A DNA stretch of 20,360 nucleotides from a virus. Each line of letters opens with the position of its first letter. The stretch's first letter is position 1. The position numbers and the translations under genes are program-made. The DNA is taken from positions 1-20,360 of IMG/VR virus record IMGVR_UViG_3300028559_000227; one strand, written 5' to 3'. Below, piece after piece: positions 1 to 7,029 of the stretch. The notes beneath the pieces are model-generated. The model was not told the DNA's origin and did not search any database. It saw only the letters and a list, made by a program, of their open reading frames with translations.

Positions 1-1
1 T

Positions 2-262
2 GTTCGTGGTTGGACAGCCCAAGATATGGTTGAGGCCTTATACGCTAAGGCTGGATATGAAATGCCAAAATTAGTTTATTGGAACCTTCATTCTAGGAAT
101 GATAGCAATAAGCCAGTACATTTTGATACATATGGGACTGCATTGATTAGTGGTTTCTCAGTTAATATATTAAACAACTTGTTGGCTGGTAAAGAAATGA
201 CACCATACGGTATGATGATGTCGGTAATCGACTCAGATAGGTACGCAGAGATTACAGTATAA
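2..262 (+). CDS. C-terminal part of a DUF2828-like (vWA/TROVE-related) protein, 5' truncated by window edge
   Basis: The frame is open from base 2 and ends at a TAA at 260-262, so the gene starts upstream of the window. The residues resemble the C-terminus of DUF2828/DUF7788 proteins, a vWA-like family found in plants, large viruses and some phages: a YWN motif after 'KLVYWNLHSR', then 'GTALISGFS', 'LLAGKEMTPYGMMM' and a closing 'DSDRY'. The function of this family is not established. The last 39 codons are repeated in diverged form at 1199-1318, on the far side of an inserted endonuclease gene. A strong hairpin follows immediately. Family assignment is from memory of the motif pattern; the fold and vWA metal site lie outside the window. 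Confidence 0.6.
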   Translation, partial: VRGWTAQDMVEALYAKAGYEMPKLVYWNLHSRNDSNKPVHFDTYGTALISGFSVNILNNLLAGKEMTPYGMMMSVIDSDRYAEITV

Positions 263-299
263 TTAAAAGGAAGAGGTCAACCTCTTCCTTTTAAATTTT
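263..299. terminator. Bidirectional intrinsic terminator between convergent genes
   Basis: A 14-bp perfect inverted repeat spans 263-276 and 281-294 around the loop TCAA, with A- and T-rich flanks on both sides. It can end the DUF2828-like gene on the + strand and the GIY-YIG gene on the - strand. The TGA stop of the endonuclease lies in the loop and arm, so the hairpin doubles as coding sequence. Confidence 0.85.
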
Positions 300-972
300 T
301 ATACACCCATTTAAAACCATAAGCAGTTTCTCTACTACCTTTTGCACATCTGTTGATACTTTTAGCTAACATACCATGATTTTCACGTTCTATATCCACA
401 GCTGACCCCCATTCTTTAATAAAATCACCATCTAAAGTATATTGTAGTACTGGTTGTTTCATTTTTTTTAAACTTTCAATATTATGTTTTTTACCATACA
501 TTGAATTTTTATTACCACTATTTTCTTCACTATATTTTTTCTTTTGTTCTTCAGAATGGACATGAACACCTAGTTTAGCCTTAGATACTTTATCTTTATG
601 TTCTTGGCTTTTAGGAACCCCTTTGAGTTTTTCAGATAATTTTTGTCTAGATAATGGGTTTGACATGGGGTTATAATCACCACCTTCAGTAATATTTTTA
701 AGAGTAAAACCCCATGTTTTAAATTGTGCTATCCAATATATTTCTAACCACTCCCACGGACCATATATTTCGTCTATAATATCCATTTTAGGCTCTAAAT
801 TATTTTTTAATAATGATTTAATCCAATTACACGATAAATTATTGCGTCTATTAGTCTTAGCATCTTTAATATGACATCTTAATCTATCTTTAGGGTTAGT
901 TGTTTTACCAATATATTTTACTACGTCAGTAATAGGGTCTGATAGAGTATATATGTATGTTAATTTTTCCAT
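277..972 (-). CDS. GIY-YIG homing endonuclease with NUMOD motifs
   Basis: This 231-residue protein has the GIY-YIG nuclease pattern at its start: YIY at residues 6-8, YIG at 20-22, then the Arg-containing helix 'KDRLRCH'. The middle (about 105-150) carries NUMOD3-like repeats such as 'KGVPKSQEHKDKVSKAKLG'. The end (about 173-228) is a NUMOD1-like DNA-binding module with 'VLQYTLDGDFIKEWGSAVDI'. These are features of free-standing phage homing endonucleases, which cut DNA at a target site and spread by repair. It lies opposite to its surroundings between two copies of the same gene end. Its start overlaps the upstream ribbon-helix-helix gene by 13 bases, so the two are probably translated together. 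Confidence 0.9.
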   Translation of the reverse strand: MEKLTYIYTLSDPITDVVKYIGKTTNPKDRLRCHIKDAKTNRRNNLSCNWIKSLLKNNLEPKMDIIDEIYGPWEWLEIYWIAQFKTWGFTLKNITEGGDYNPMSNPLSRQKLSEKLKGVPKSQEHKDKVSKAKLGVHVHSEEQKKKYSEENSGNKNSMYGKKHNIESLKKMKQPVLQYTLDGDFIKEWGSAVDIERENHGMLAKSINRCAKGSRETAYGFKWVYKNLKGRG

Positions 973-1115
973 TTGTTGATATATTTTAATAAAATTGACT
1001 CTATTAATTTTGATTTATTTCCTGAAAGATTATCTAGTTTATTATTTAATTCCCTAGATAATGTGATACTAAGTTTTATTTTAGTTTCTTCTGTTGGTAA
1101 TTTATTTTTACTCAT
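960..1115 (-). CDS. Small ribbon-helix-helix (CopG/Arc-like) protein, probable regulator of the endonuclease
   Basis: This 51-residue frame begins with ATG at 1115 and ends with TAA at 960-962, overlapping the GIY-YIG start. The sequence has a ribbon-helix-helix look: a short strand 'TKIKLSITLS', then helix 'RELNNKLDNLSG', then 'NKSKLIESILLKYINKW'. Such proteins usually dimerise and bind short tandem DNA repeats. A tandem 11-base repeat lies 35-57 bases upstream at 1151-1172. The natural inference is an autoregulated operon that keeps endonuclease expression low. No domain search was possible; the short length leaves room for another helical fold. Confidence 0.6.
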   Translation of the reverse strand: MSKNKLPTEETKIKLSITLSRELNNKLDNLSGNKSKLIESILLKYINKWKN

Positions 1116-1150
1116 AATTCTTCTTTAATATAATTATCATAATATTTTAG

Positions 1151-1172
1151 AAAAGTAGTATAAAAGTAGTAT
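1151..1172. repeat. Tandem 11-bp repeat, candidate operator
   Basis: The unit AAAAGTAGTAT occurs twice head to tail at 1151-1161 and 1162-1172. It sits upstream of the minus-strand ribbon-helix-helix gene, where a promoter would be expected. Ribbon-helix-helix repressors typically bind such tandem sites, so an autoregulatory role is likely but inferred. Confidence 0.5.
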
Positions 1173-1195
1173 ATTTAAAAAAAATAATAAATAAT

Positions 1196-1318
1196 ATGTT
1201 GATTTCAGGGTTTTCTCCGTCAATCCTTACCAGCCTATTAGCTGGAAAAGAAATGTCACCATATAGTATGATGATGACAGTCGTTGATAGCGAAAGGTAT
1301 CAAGCTGTTAGAGTATAA
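1196..1318 (+). pseudogene. Remnant second copy of the DUF2828-like gene 3' end
   Basis: The 40 codons starting at ATG 1196 read 'MLISGFSPSILTSLLAGKE' and onward to 'DSERYQAVRV' and a TAA. They match the final residues of the gene ending at 262 at 26 of 39 positions, with more divergence in the DNA. No start region or body of the gene precedes it; the sequence before it is the noncoding A-rich upstream region of the minus-strand operon. It looks like the original gene end, cut off when the endonuclease cassette arrived with its own copy. It could be translated as a tiny protein, but I see no reason for that. Confidence 0.75.
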
Positions 1319-1342
1319 TTTTAGTTGTTTTTAAAAATGATG

Positions 1343-1371
1343 AAGGGGCAAATCGCCCCTTTATTATTTTT
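1343..1371 (+). terminator. Intrinsic terminator after the gene remnant
   Basis: The stem AAGGGGC / GCCCCTT (1343-1349 and 1355-1361) closes a 5-base loop and is followed by a T-rich tract, a standard intrinsic terminator. It fits as the original terminator of the DUF2828-like gene, now separated from it. Confidence 0.85.
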
Positions 1372-1409
1372 AGACTTGACTATTATAAAATTTTACTGTA
1401 AATTTAAGT

Positions 1410-1673
1410 ATGGGAAAAATAATAATAAAAGAAATTGATGTATTTAAGAGTAAATTATTTAAAAATAAAACAATCTCTGAATACTTAATAAGTGTAATAT
1501 TAAATGATATTTGTGTATCAGCCTATACTGAAATTGGTGAGGTGGCTAAAAAAGAACGTGTTAATGAATTATTGGTTAAATTTTTCATTAATGATAATAG
1601 ACCCTCAATCAATATTGAGGATATAATAACAGAGATTAAAATACAAGATAAACAAATACAAAATGCAAAATAA
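1410..1673 (+). CDS. Small unknown protein
   Basis: An 87-residue acidic and basic mixed protein starting at ATG 1410, with predicted helices around 'EYLISVILNDICVSAYTEIG' (about 24-43) and a lysine-rich end. It overlaps the next gene by 11 bases, so the two are probably in one operon. I do not recognise a family. A possible -33 TTGAC lies at 1375-1379, but the matching -7 box is poor. Confidence 0.6.
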   Translation: MGKIIIKEIDVFKSKLFKNKTISEYLISVILNDICVSAYTEIGEVAKKERVNELLVKFFINDNRPSINIEDIITEIKIQDKQIQNAK

Positions 1674-2001
1674 TTATCCTTTAATAATCGTTTTTTACCT
1701 GGACTCAGAGTTGATGCGTAATCCAGAAATAATTAAACCATTCGCTGATTCAATTAATCAAATGCTTTTAGTTAAGAATGCTAACGCTTTAGCGTTTTTC
1801 CTACCAACAACTGGCACTGAGCGAGTTGAGTGTATTAATCCAGTTCAAGTGGCTGAAACAGATATGGCCGAAATCAATAGACTGGTAGAGGATATCAAGA
1901 AAAGCTTCTCAATTGAGACTGAAGTGGTCGAAGAGCCAACCAGTGAACCAAAGCCATGTGAATGTGGTAATAACCCTAACGGGAACTGCCAATGCGATTA
2001 A
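1663..2001 (+). CDS. Unknown protein with cysteine-rich C-terminus
   Basis: This 112-residue protein opens with a hydrophobic strand 'YPLIIVFYLDSELM', has an alpha/beta middle, and ends in a cysteine cluster 'CECGNNPNGNCQCD' with four Cys that could bind a metal. It begins inside the previous gene and is followed after 8 bases by the next, in what looks like a single transcript. No family is recognised. Position before the tail tube-like gene suggests, weakly, a structural or assembly role. Confidence 0.65.
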   Translation: MQNNYPLIIVFYLDSELMRNPEIIKPFADSINQMLLVKNANALAFFLPTTGTERVECINPVQVAETDMAEINRLVEDIKKSFSIETEVVEEPTSEPKPCECGNNPNGNCQCD

Positions 2002-2009
2002 TTTAATAT

Positions 2010-2567
2010 ATGGAAGAACAAATAAAGTGGGATTATTTAGGTTGGAAGGATGATAGAATTCATAATAACCCATACACACAAGAATACTGGAACCAAACAT
2101 TGTTGACTCGTATAAACCAAGCATCAAATCGAATATATAGTAAAATATTTAGAGGTGGTGATAATCAGTTAAGAGTTCATCCAAAGATGTTATTATTACT
2201 ACAAGAACTTGCATATTTTAGTAAAGTTAAAGATAATACGTTTAAGTTGAATAGTATGGAAGTTGTAGTTGATGATACAGTACGTCTTGACGAAATATTA
2301 GTTTCACACCATGACCCAATGTTCGAAAAGTTAAAATCATCAAATATGGTGTTAACCATTGAAGAAGTAAAATTAGAAGAAGGTCCTAAAGTAACTAATG
2401 GTTTTGATAGTTTATATATTATACCATCAAGCTATACTGAAATGAAAATGCAATGTTTACTAGTTGGTAGTGATGAGTATAATGAGGCTTTAGCTAACCC
2501 AAATATAAGAGTTATAACTGAAGATATGTTAACTCAAGAAATAACAATATTAAATTATCCAAACTAG
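2010..2567 (+). CDS. Unknown phage protein upstream of the tail tube gene
   Basis: A 185-residue soluble protein without signal or membrane segment. Its N-terminal part contains 'WNQTLLTRINQASNRIYSK' and a leucine-rich helix 'KMLLLLQELAYFSKV'; the C-terminal half reads as beta-rich. The gene lies in a tight run (8 bases after the previous gene, 2 before the next) that ends with a tail tube-like protein. That context favours a virion or virion-assembly role, but I cannot assign a family from the sequence. Confidence 0.75.
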   Translation: MEEQIKWDYLGWKDDRIHNNPYTQEYWNQTLLTRINQASNRIYSKIFRGGDNQLRVHPKMLLLLQELAYFSKVKDNTFKLNSMEVVVDDTVRLDEILVSHHDPMFEKLKSSNMVLTIEEVKLEEGPKVTNGFDSLYIIPSSYTEMKMQCLLVGSDEYNEALANPNIRVITEDMLTQEITILNYPN

Positions 2568-2569
2568 TT

Positions 2570-2758
2570 ATGACAAACCAAGAAAAAGGTAGACTATACG
2601 ACCAATATCTACGTGAAAGTGATGCACTACAATTAGCTAACTCTAGGCTTAGAAGCCAATACGTATTGAATATACCACCACAAATACAAAAAATAATTGA
2701 TGAAAATAATGCCAAGATAGGTATCATTATCAAAAGACTGGAAAACCTATACATATAA
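2570..2758 (+). CDS. Small helical, probably coiled-coil, protein
   Basis: A 62-residue charged protein that appears wholly alpha-helical, with heptad-like spacing in the first half ('RLYDQYLRESDALQLANSRL') and in the second ('KIIDENNAKIGIIIKRLENL'). Its stop shares one base with the start of the tail tube-like gene (TAATG), which implies translational coupling. It could be a small tail-assembly factor; that is inferred from position only. Confidence 0.7.
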   Translation: MTNQEKGRLYDQYLRESDALQLANSRLRSQYVLNIPPQIQKIIDENNAKIGIIIKRLENLYI

Positions 2759-3195
2759 TGGCTACAGCATTAGAAAAAATGCCTTTATTTTACGAACCTA
2801 AAAGAAATAACCGTTGGTTAATTACTTTTCCAAGTGAGTATGGCATACAACAATGGTGGTTAGCGTCTGCTTCTAGACCTAGCTATCAAATCAAGAGATA
2901 TAGTATCTTTGGTAAAACACTCTGGACCAAACGTGTCTATGATGATTTGGTGTTAGTATTTAACGACCCTATAGGTCCATCGGCATCAAGTGCAATCTAT
3001 AAAATGATTGAGGTCAATAAACCCATGGATATAATATTAGAACTGCTTGACCCAACAGGTGTTGTTATAGAAAAATGGTCAATTAGTGATTGTAAAACTA
3101 ACAAGGTCCATTTTGGATATCTTTCAATGAAAGATGATTCGATAGCCAAGATAACATTAGCATTATCAGTTGGTAAATCAGCCCATATATATTAA
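2758..3195 (+). CDS. T4 gp19-like tail tube protein
   Basis: This 145-residue protein resembles the contractile-tail tube family typified by T4 gp19 (163 residues). Recognisable parts are an early 'RWLITFPSE', the segment 'ASASRPSYQIKRYSIFGKT' before the tube hairpin, 'VLVFNDPIGPSASSAIYKMI' in the middle, and 'LLDPTGVVIEKWSISDC' near the end. In this family the subunits stack as hexameric rings inside the sheath and conduct DNA. A tube paralogue such as a gp54-like initiator or another tube-related protein is possible. The stop overlaps the convergent gene by 4 bases. Confidence 0.7.
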   Translation: MATALEKMPLFYEPKRNNRWLITFPSEYGIQQWWLASASRPSYQIKRYSIFGKTLWTKRVYDDLVLVFNDPIGPSASSAIYKMIEVNKPMDIILELLDPTGVVIEKWSISDCKTNKVHFGYLSMKDDSIAKITLALSVGKSAHIY

Positions 3196-3848
3196 GGTCT
3201 TGTTGTACGTCTTCGTATCTTGGTATAAGGCCATTTTGTCTTTTCATGAATCAAATCATAGAGAATACCGATAGTGGCTTTGCTTGCGGTACCCATGAAT
3301 AATAAGCTCTTAATCTTTTGCTTATTAACAATCTTAGCCAGCGTATGGTGTAATCGCTGAGCATCCAATAGGTTCTTACATATTACCATATCAAACTGGT
3401 CTTCATTATAAATGATTAATTTATTATGAACAACGATTACTTGTTTAACCATCTTAGTTGAATGAGCACCAATCATTAGTCGTTTAACGATTTCACTTAT
3501 ATTTGGTCTAACCTTCTTAGGGTTATACCCATATATCCAGAATGTCTCCTCAATATCAAATGGTTGTGAGTGTAGTATGGTCCAATCACCAATCGGTTTC
3601 TCGGTATATAACCTACCATAATCATCTCGTAGCATTCTGAAGGTATCACCTTCTTCTGTTGGCTTGGTGATGAATATTTCATACTTAACTGGTATAATGC
3701 CATTGGTATTGATGAATTTTTGCGGATATAATACCTTATTTTGAGATTTTATCCGATTAAAGTTAATAAATGCAGTTTCTCTAGTCTTACACCTATGTAG
3801 TGTTTTTTTATAAACACCATTACTTACTAAAATCACCCTGTACTCCAT
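3192..3848 (-). CDS. Unknown protein, convergent to the tail gene
   Basis: A 218-residue basic protein on the minus strand that overlaps the tail tube-like gene tail-to-tail by 4 bases. The N-terminus reads 'YRVILVSNGVYKKTLHRCKT', suggesting an alternating alpha/beta domain. The C-terminus is highly basic, with 'KIRRRTTRP' at the end, which could contact nucleic acid. There is no signal peptide or clear catalytic motif. I do not recognise the family. It is the only gene in this strand between 1115 and 9860, so it is probably transcribed separately. Confidence 0.75.
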   Translation of the reverse strand: MEYRVILVSNGVYKKTLHRCKTRETAFINFNRIKSQNKVLYPQKFINTNGIIPVKYEIFITKPTEEGDTFRMLRDDYGRLYTEKPIGDWTILHSQPFDIEETFWIYGYNPKKVRPNISEIVKRLMIGAHSTKMVKQVIVVHNKLIIYNEDQFDMVICKNLLDAQRLHHTLAKIVNKQKIKSLLFMGTASKATIGILYDLIHEKTKWPYTKIRRRTTRP

Positions 3849-3853
3849 TTAAA

Positions 3854-3885
3854 TTTGGTTTTCTAATAAAATATACTTACCTTTG
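3854..3885 (+). promoter_or_regulatory. Bacteroidetes-type promoter of the DnaJ-like gene
   Basis: The -33 box TTTGG (3854-3858) and -7 box TACCTTTG (3878-3885) are about 20 bases apart, the consensus used by the Bacteroidetes primary sigma factor. The ATG follows 20 bases after the -7 box. Confidence 0.85.
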
Positions 3886-3905
3886 TGGTAAAATAAACAT
3901 TAATT

Positions 3906-4877
3906 ATGGCTAAGAAAGATTATTATGAGGTATTAGGTATCAATAAAGATGCTTCAGCTGATGAAATAAAGAAAGCTTATAGAAAGCTGGCGCTAAAGTA
4001 TCACCCTGATAAGAACCCAGATGATGCTAGTGCTGAGGGTATGTTTAAAGAAGCTTCCGAAGCATATGAAACCTTATCTAATTCAGAAAAGAAACAAGTC
4101 TATGACCAATTTGGTCATGATGGGGCAAGAAATATGGGTGGTTTTTATAGACAACCACAAAGAACTGGTGAAAACATACGTCTATTGGTTACCATAACAT
4201 TAGAAGAAGCCTATATTGGTGTAACCAAACAAGAAAAATACCATAGGAAAATTAATTGTAATGTTTGCACTGGTCTTGGTGGTACTGGTAAGTCAACTTG
4301 TAATACTTGTCATGGTCGTGGTTCACTTCGTCAATCAATTCAAACGATTATTGGTATGTATGAAACTATTGTCGTTTGTCATGATTGTGAAGGAATAGGT
4401 TCAACATATAAGGATGCATGTGGTGGTTGTCATGGTTCTGGTGTTGTTGGTGTTGAAGAAACCGTTAATGTTGAAATACCAACAGGTATATTAGATGGTA
4501 TGGCTTTCGTTATGTCTGGGTTAGGTAACTCAGTTAGGGGTGGAATAGCTGGTGATTTAATCATTGGTGTCAAAGAACAACAACATAAGACATTTACTAG
4601 GAATGGTAACGATTTGAGAATGAATGTTAAGTTGAAATATCCACAATTGGTCTTGGGTGATAAGGTAGATATAACAACCATCGATGGTGCTAAGATTAGA
4701 GTTAATATACCAGAGTATAGTAACGTTGGGACCAATTTTAAGGTAGTAGGTAAGGGTATGATACCATTGCGTAGCTCAAAGCGTGGTGACTTAATTATCA
4801 CCATAGACCTTCAAGTTCCTAAAGAAATTAGCGATGAAGAACGGTCATTAATTGAGCGATTAAAAAATCTAGAATAA
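3906..4877 (+). CDS. dnaJ: DnaJ/Hsp40-type co-chaperone
   Basis: A 323-residue class I DnaJ. Residues 1-70 form the J domain with the HPD triad at 33-35, which in the family triggers ATP hydrolysis by DnaK. The Gly-rich linker is unusually short. Four zinc-binding CxxCxGxG-type repeats follow ('CNVCTGLGG', 'CNTCHGRG', 'CHDCEGIG', 'CGGCHGSG'), then the C-terminal substrate-binding barrels. Bacterial DnaJ is about 375 residues, so this is a compact form. No DnaK is in the window, so it probably recruits host DnaK for folding or virion assembly. It has its own consensus promoter and is followed by another. Confidence 0.92.
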   Translation: MAKKDYYEVLGINKDASADEIKKAYRKLALKYHPDKNPDDASAEGMFKEASEAYETLSNSEKKQVYDQFGHDGARNMGGFYRQPQRTGENIRLLVTITLEEAYIGVTKQEKYHRKINCNVCTGLGGTGKSTCNTCHGRGSLRQSIQTIIGMYETIVVCHDCEGIGSTYKDACGGCHGSGVVGVEETVNVEIPTGILDGMAFVMSGLGNSVRGGIAGDLIIGVKEQQHKTFTRNGNDLRMNVKLKYPQLVLGDKVDITTIDGAKIRVNIPEYSNVGTNFKVVGKGMIPLRSSKRGDLIITIDLQVPKEISDEERSLIERLKNLE

Positions 4878-4890
4878 AATTCTAAAATAC

Positions 4891-4921
4891 TTGTGGTCTA
4901 TTGATTTAAATAGTATCTTTG
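4891..4921 (+). promoter_or_regulatory. Bacteroidetes-type promoter of the 4959-6971 operon
   Basis: TTG at 4891-4893 and TATCTTTG at 4914-4921 are separated by 20 bases. It sits just after the DnaJ-like stop and 37 bases ahead of the next start codon, so it likely drives the five-gene operon through 6971. Confidence 0.85.
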
Positions 4922-4958
4922 TGGTATAAAATAATAGAAACCATAAAAAAAAAACAAA

Positions 4959-5399
4959 ATGGCTAGAAGAACATTCGTAGAACCCTTTGAAGACACCTTA
5001 CAAATCTTTAATCGTGTAATTGACACAACCTTACTAAGACAAAACGGTATAACGGTTATTATTCTTGCGGATAACACCGCTAAGAAACTATATCATCCAG
5101 TATTGGCAAATCCAATACATAAACATAGAACTGGTGATGATGTAATCATAACAATAAATGAAACAATCTTTGACCAATTAACACCTGAGCAAAAAGAAAT
5201 TGTTGCACACCAAGCATTAGCGTATGTTAATTACGACCTAGAGAAAGAGAAATTAAGCATCGTTAAGCCAGATGTTATTGAACACTCTGGTGTTGTTCAG
5301 AGGTTTGGTATTGATGCCGTTAACGTATTAAGATTATCAGTTGAGGCTCTTTACCAACAAGAAGAATCAGATGCTGTTGAAGCCGAACATATAATTTAA
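4959..5399 (+). CDS. Unknown protein, possibly a degenerate phage metallopeptidase-like domain
   Basis: A 146-residue soluble protein. The region 'LTPEQKEIVAHQALAYVNYD' (about residues 72-91) has the spacing and hydrophobic pattern of phage HExxH metallopeptidase-like proteins, but the sequence reads HQALA, so the catalytic Glu and second His are missing. If related, it has lost that activity. The C-terminus is acidic ('QQEESDAVEAEHI'). It is first in an operon with two small widespread phage proteins and ClpP. The relationship is a suggestion, not a firm call. Confidence 0.75.
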   Translation: MARRTFVEPFEDTLQIFNRVIDTTLLRQNGITVIILADNTAKKLYHPVLANPIHKHRTGDDVIITINETIFDQLTPEQKEIVAHQALAYVNYDLEKEKLSIVKPDVIEHSGVVQRFGIDAVNVLRLSVEALYQQEESDAVEAEHII

Positions 5400-5402
5400 G
5401 TT

Positions 5403-5657
5403 ATGATAGGAGAAGAAATAGCTGAAATAAACCCAGAAGCCTTATTATGTGATGGGTTCGATGATGCAATCATCGGTATGGCAGAGCGAATCAACTTAGG
5501 CCCTGTTGTTGCGTATGATGTTGAGAAGATTATATCTATTATGGTTAATCGTGACGGCATGACTGACGAGGAAGCTTGGGAATTCTATTACTTTAATATC
5601 GTAGGTGGTTGGCATGGTGAATTTACGCCAATCTTTATAACAAAAATTGAAAACTAA
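5403..5657 (+). CDS. Small conserved phage protein of unknown function
   Basis: An 84-residue acidic protein containing 'LLCDGFDDAIIGMAERI', 'VAYDVEKIISIMVNRDGM' and 'EAWEFYYFNIVGGWHGE'. I recall this pattern (GFDDAIIG followed by RDGM and an EFxxFN..G segment) from small proteins of many unrelated tailed phages; no function is known to me. It lies 3 bases after the previous gene and 6 before the next. Confidence 0.75.
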   Translation: MIGEEIAEINPEALLCDGFDDAIIGMAERINLGPVVAYDVEKIISIMVNRDGMTDEEAWEFYYFNIVGGWHGEFTPIFITKIEN

Positions 5658-5663
5658 TATACG

Positions 5664-5915
5664 ATGAAAGAACTATTAATTGAAATGTTGAGGACACAAT
5701 TAGAAGCTCAACGAAGCAAGGCTTTATTAACATTACATTTATTATCACATCATTCAGTTGGAATTGGTGACCATTCAACTGGTGACTTTTACAAAAATGC
5801 TGATGAAGCATTAACTATGTTATCAGAAGCCGATGATAAATTGGGAACGTTAACAAGATATACCCTTAATAGGTATGACGTGAAGCAAAACATTAACATA
5901 GAGGAAAATAAATAA
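5664..5915 (+). CDS. Small conserved phage protein of unknown function
   Basis: An 83-residue, mostly helical protein with 'SVGIGDHSTGDFYKNADEAL' (about 31-50), a pattern I recall from small proteins in other tailed phages often found near the preceding family. Function unknown. It ends one base before the ClpP-like start, so it is almost certainly cotranslated with it. Confidence 0.75.
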   Translation: MKELLIEMLRTQLEAQRSKALLTLHLLSHHSVGIGDHSTGDFYKNADEALTMLSEADDKLGTLTRYTLNRYDVKQNINIEENK

Positions 5916-5916
5916 T

Positions 5917-6633
5917 ATGAATTTTAACTTTTACGAAGAATTTACAGAATATGCCATAAAACATATGGGTATTAGTAGTTTACAGATGCATTATTGGGAA
6001 CAATTGCAAAATGAACTTTATAATAAACCCCAAGTTTTTAATTCTATAACTCCAATGGTCTTGGAAGAAAGAGAAGTTAGGGCAACTCTAATGTCTGTAT
6101 TCGATAGGATGATGATGGACCGTATTATTTGGTTGGCTGGACCAGTAAATGATAGAATGAGTACCGTTGTCCAAGCACAATTAATGTTCTTGGATAATTT
6201 AGAAAATAAAGATGTTACAATGCATATTGATTCTCCAGGCGGTTCGGTAAAGTCTGGCCTATCAATCGTGGACGTAATGGATTACGTTGCTTCAGATATC
6301 GTTACAATCAATACTGGTATGGCTGCTAGTATGGGTAGTATCTTGTTAGGTGCTGGAACCAAGGGTAAACGTTATAGTCTTAGATATAGTAAGGTTATGT
6401 TGCACCAAGTATCTTCAGGTGCGTCTGGTAATATTCAAGATATAAGGGTTTCAATGGCCGAAAGTGAAAAATATAATAATATATTATTTGATATGCTTGG
6501 TAGTTATTGCGATAAAGAACCTGAACAAGTAAAGCTAGATGCAACACGTGATTTATGGATGAATGCCGAAGAAGCAAAAGCCTATGGTATTATTGATAAT
6601 ATAATAACTAAGAAAAAACAAAAATTAAAATAA
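5917..6633 (+). CDS. clpP: ClpP-type serine protease
   Basis: A 238-residue ClpP homologue. The core has 'IDSPGGSVKSGLSI' (oxyanion region, about 104-117), the nucleophile Ser138 in 'GMAASMGS', His163 in 'MLHQVSSG' and Asp212 in 'ATRDLWMNAEEA', so the catalytic triad is complete. In cells ClpP forms a barrel fed by AAA+ unfoldases such as ClpX. About 65 extra N-terminal residues precede the usual start of the fold and could be a propeptide or docking segment. Possible roles are prohead maturation or general proteolysis. A tmRNA is encoded 1.8 kb downstream, so degradation of tagged proteins is another option. The stop overlaps the next start by one base. Confidence 0.92.
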   Translation: MNFNFYEEFTEYAIKHMGISSLQMHYWEQLQNELYNKPQVFNSITPMVLEEREVRATLMSVFDRMMMDRIIWLAGPVNDRMSTVVQAQLMFLDNLENKDVTMHIDSPGGSVKSGLSIVDVMDYVASDIVTINTGMAASMGSILLGAGTKGKRYSLRYSKVMLHQVSSGASGNIQDIRVSMAESEKYNNILFDMLGSYCDKEPEQVKLDATRDLWMNAEEAKAYGIIDNIITKKKQKLK

Positions 6634-6971
6634 TGGACGAAAGAGGTATTAATCCCAGTGAAGTACTTAGGTCAGTTTCTGTTAGAAATGATGTACCAAA
6701 TAATACTAGACAGTATGAGTCACCAGACGAAATTGTAGATGAATCTGTAGATGGAGAAGGGTATCCAGATAATAGAGCTAAACCTCTGCGCCCTATAGAA
6801 ATAGAGCCAATTAGTTCTGGGTTCCTTGTTAGGGTTGGTTGTCAACGTATTGCAATTGAAACTCCAGATAAACTAATCTATATGCTAACTAAATACTTAA
6901 CGGACCCAACTAAGTTTGAGACTGAATGGTATTCTAAGGATGTTATCAATAGGTTAGATAATATTAAATAA
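6633..6971 (+). CDS. Small unknown protein coupled to ClpP
   Basis: A 112-residue protein that starts in the stop codon of the ClpP-like gene (TAATG). The first 55 residues are polar and probably disordered ('ESPDEIVDESVDGEG'); the rest, from 'IEIEPISSGFLVRVGCQRI', looks folded with two strands and a helix. Tight coupling suggests a ClpP partner or adaptor, but that is inferred from position alone. No family recognised. Confidence 0.7.
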   Translation: MDERGINPSEVLRSVSVRNDVPNNTRQYESPDEIVDESVDGEGYPDNRAKPLRPIEIEPISSGFLVRVGCQRIAIETPDKLIYMLTKYLTDPTKFETEWYSKDVINRLDNIK

Positions 6972-6990
6972 TTTATATTATTAATTTAAT

Positions 6991-7029
6991 TAATGCCAGA
7001 CATATATTTATTTATATAGTCTGGCATTA
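6991..7029 (+). promoter_or_regulatory. Long-loop hairpin enclosing a TATATTTAT motif before the secreted-protein gene
   Basis: A perfect 10-bp stem (6992-7001 with 7019-7028) encloses a 17-base AT-only loop that contains TATATTTAT (7003-7011). The stem ends directly at the ATG of the next gene. There is no T tract, so it is not a standard terminator. The loop motif recurs upstream of several other genes here and may be a late-type promoter element; the hairpin could then also affect access to the start codon. Confidence 0.5.
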
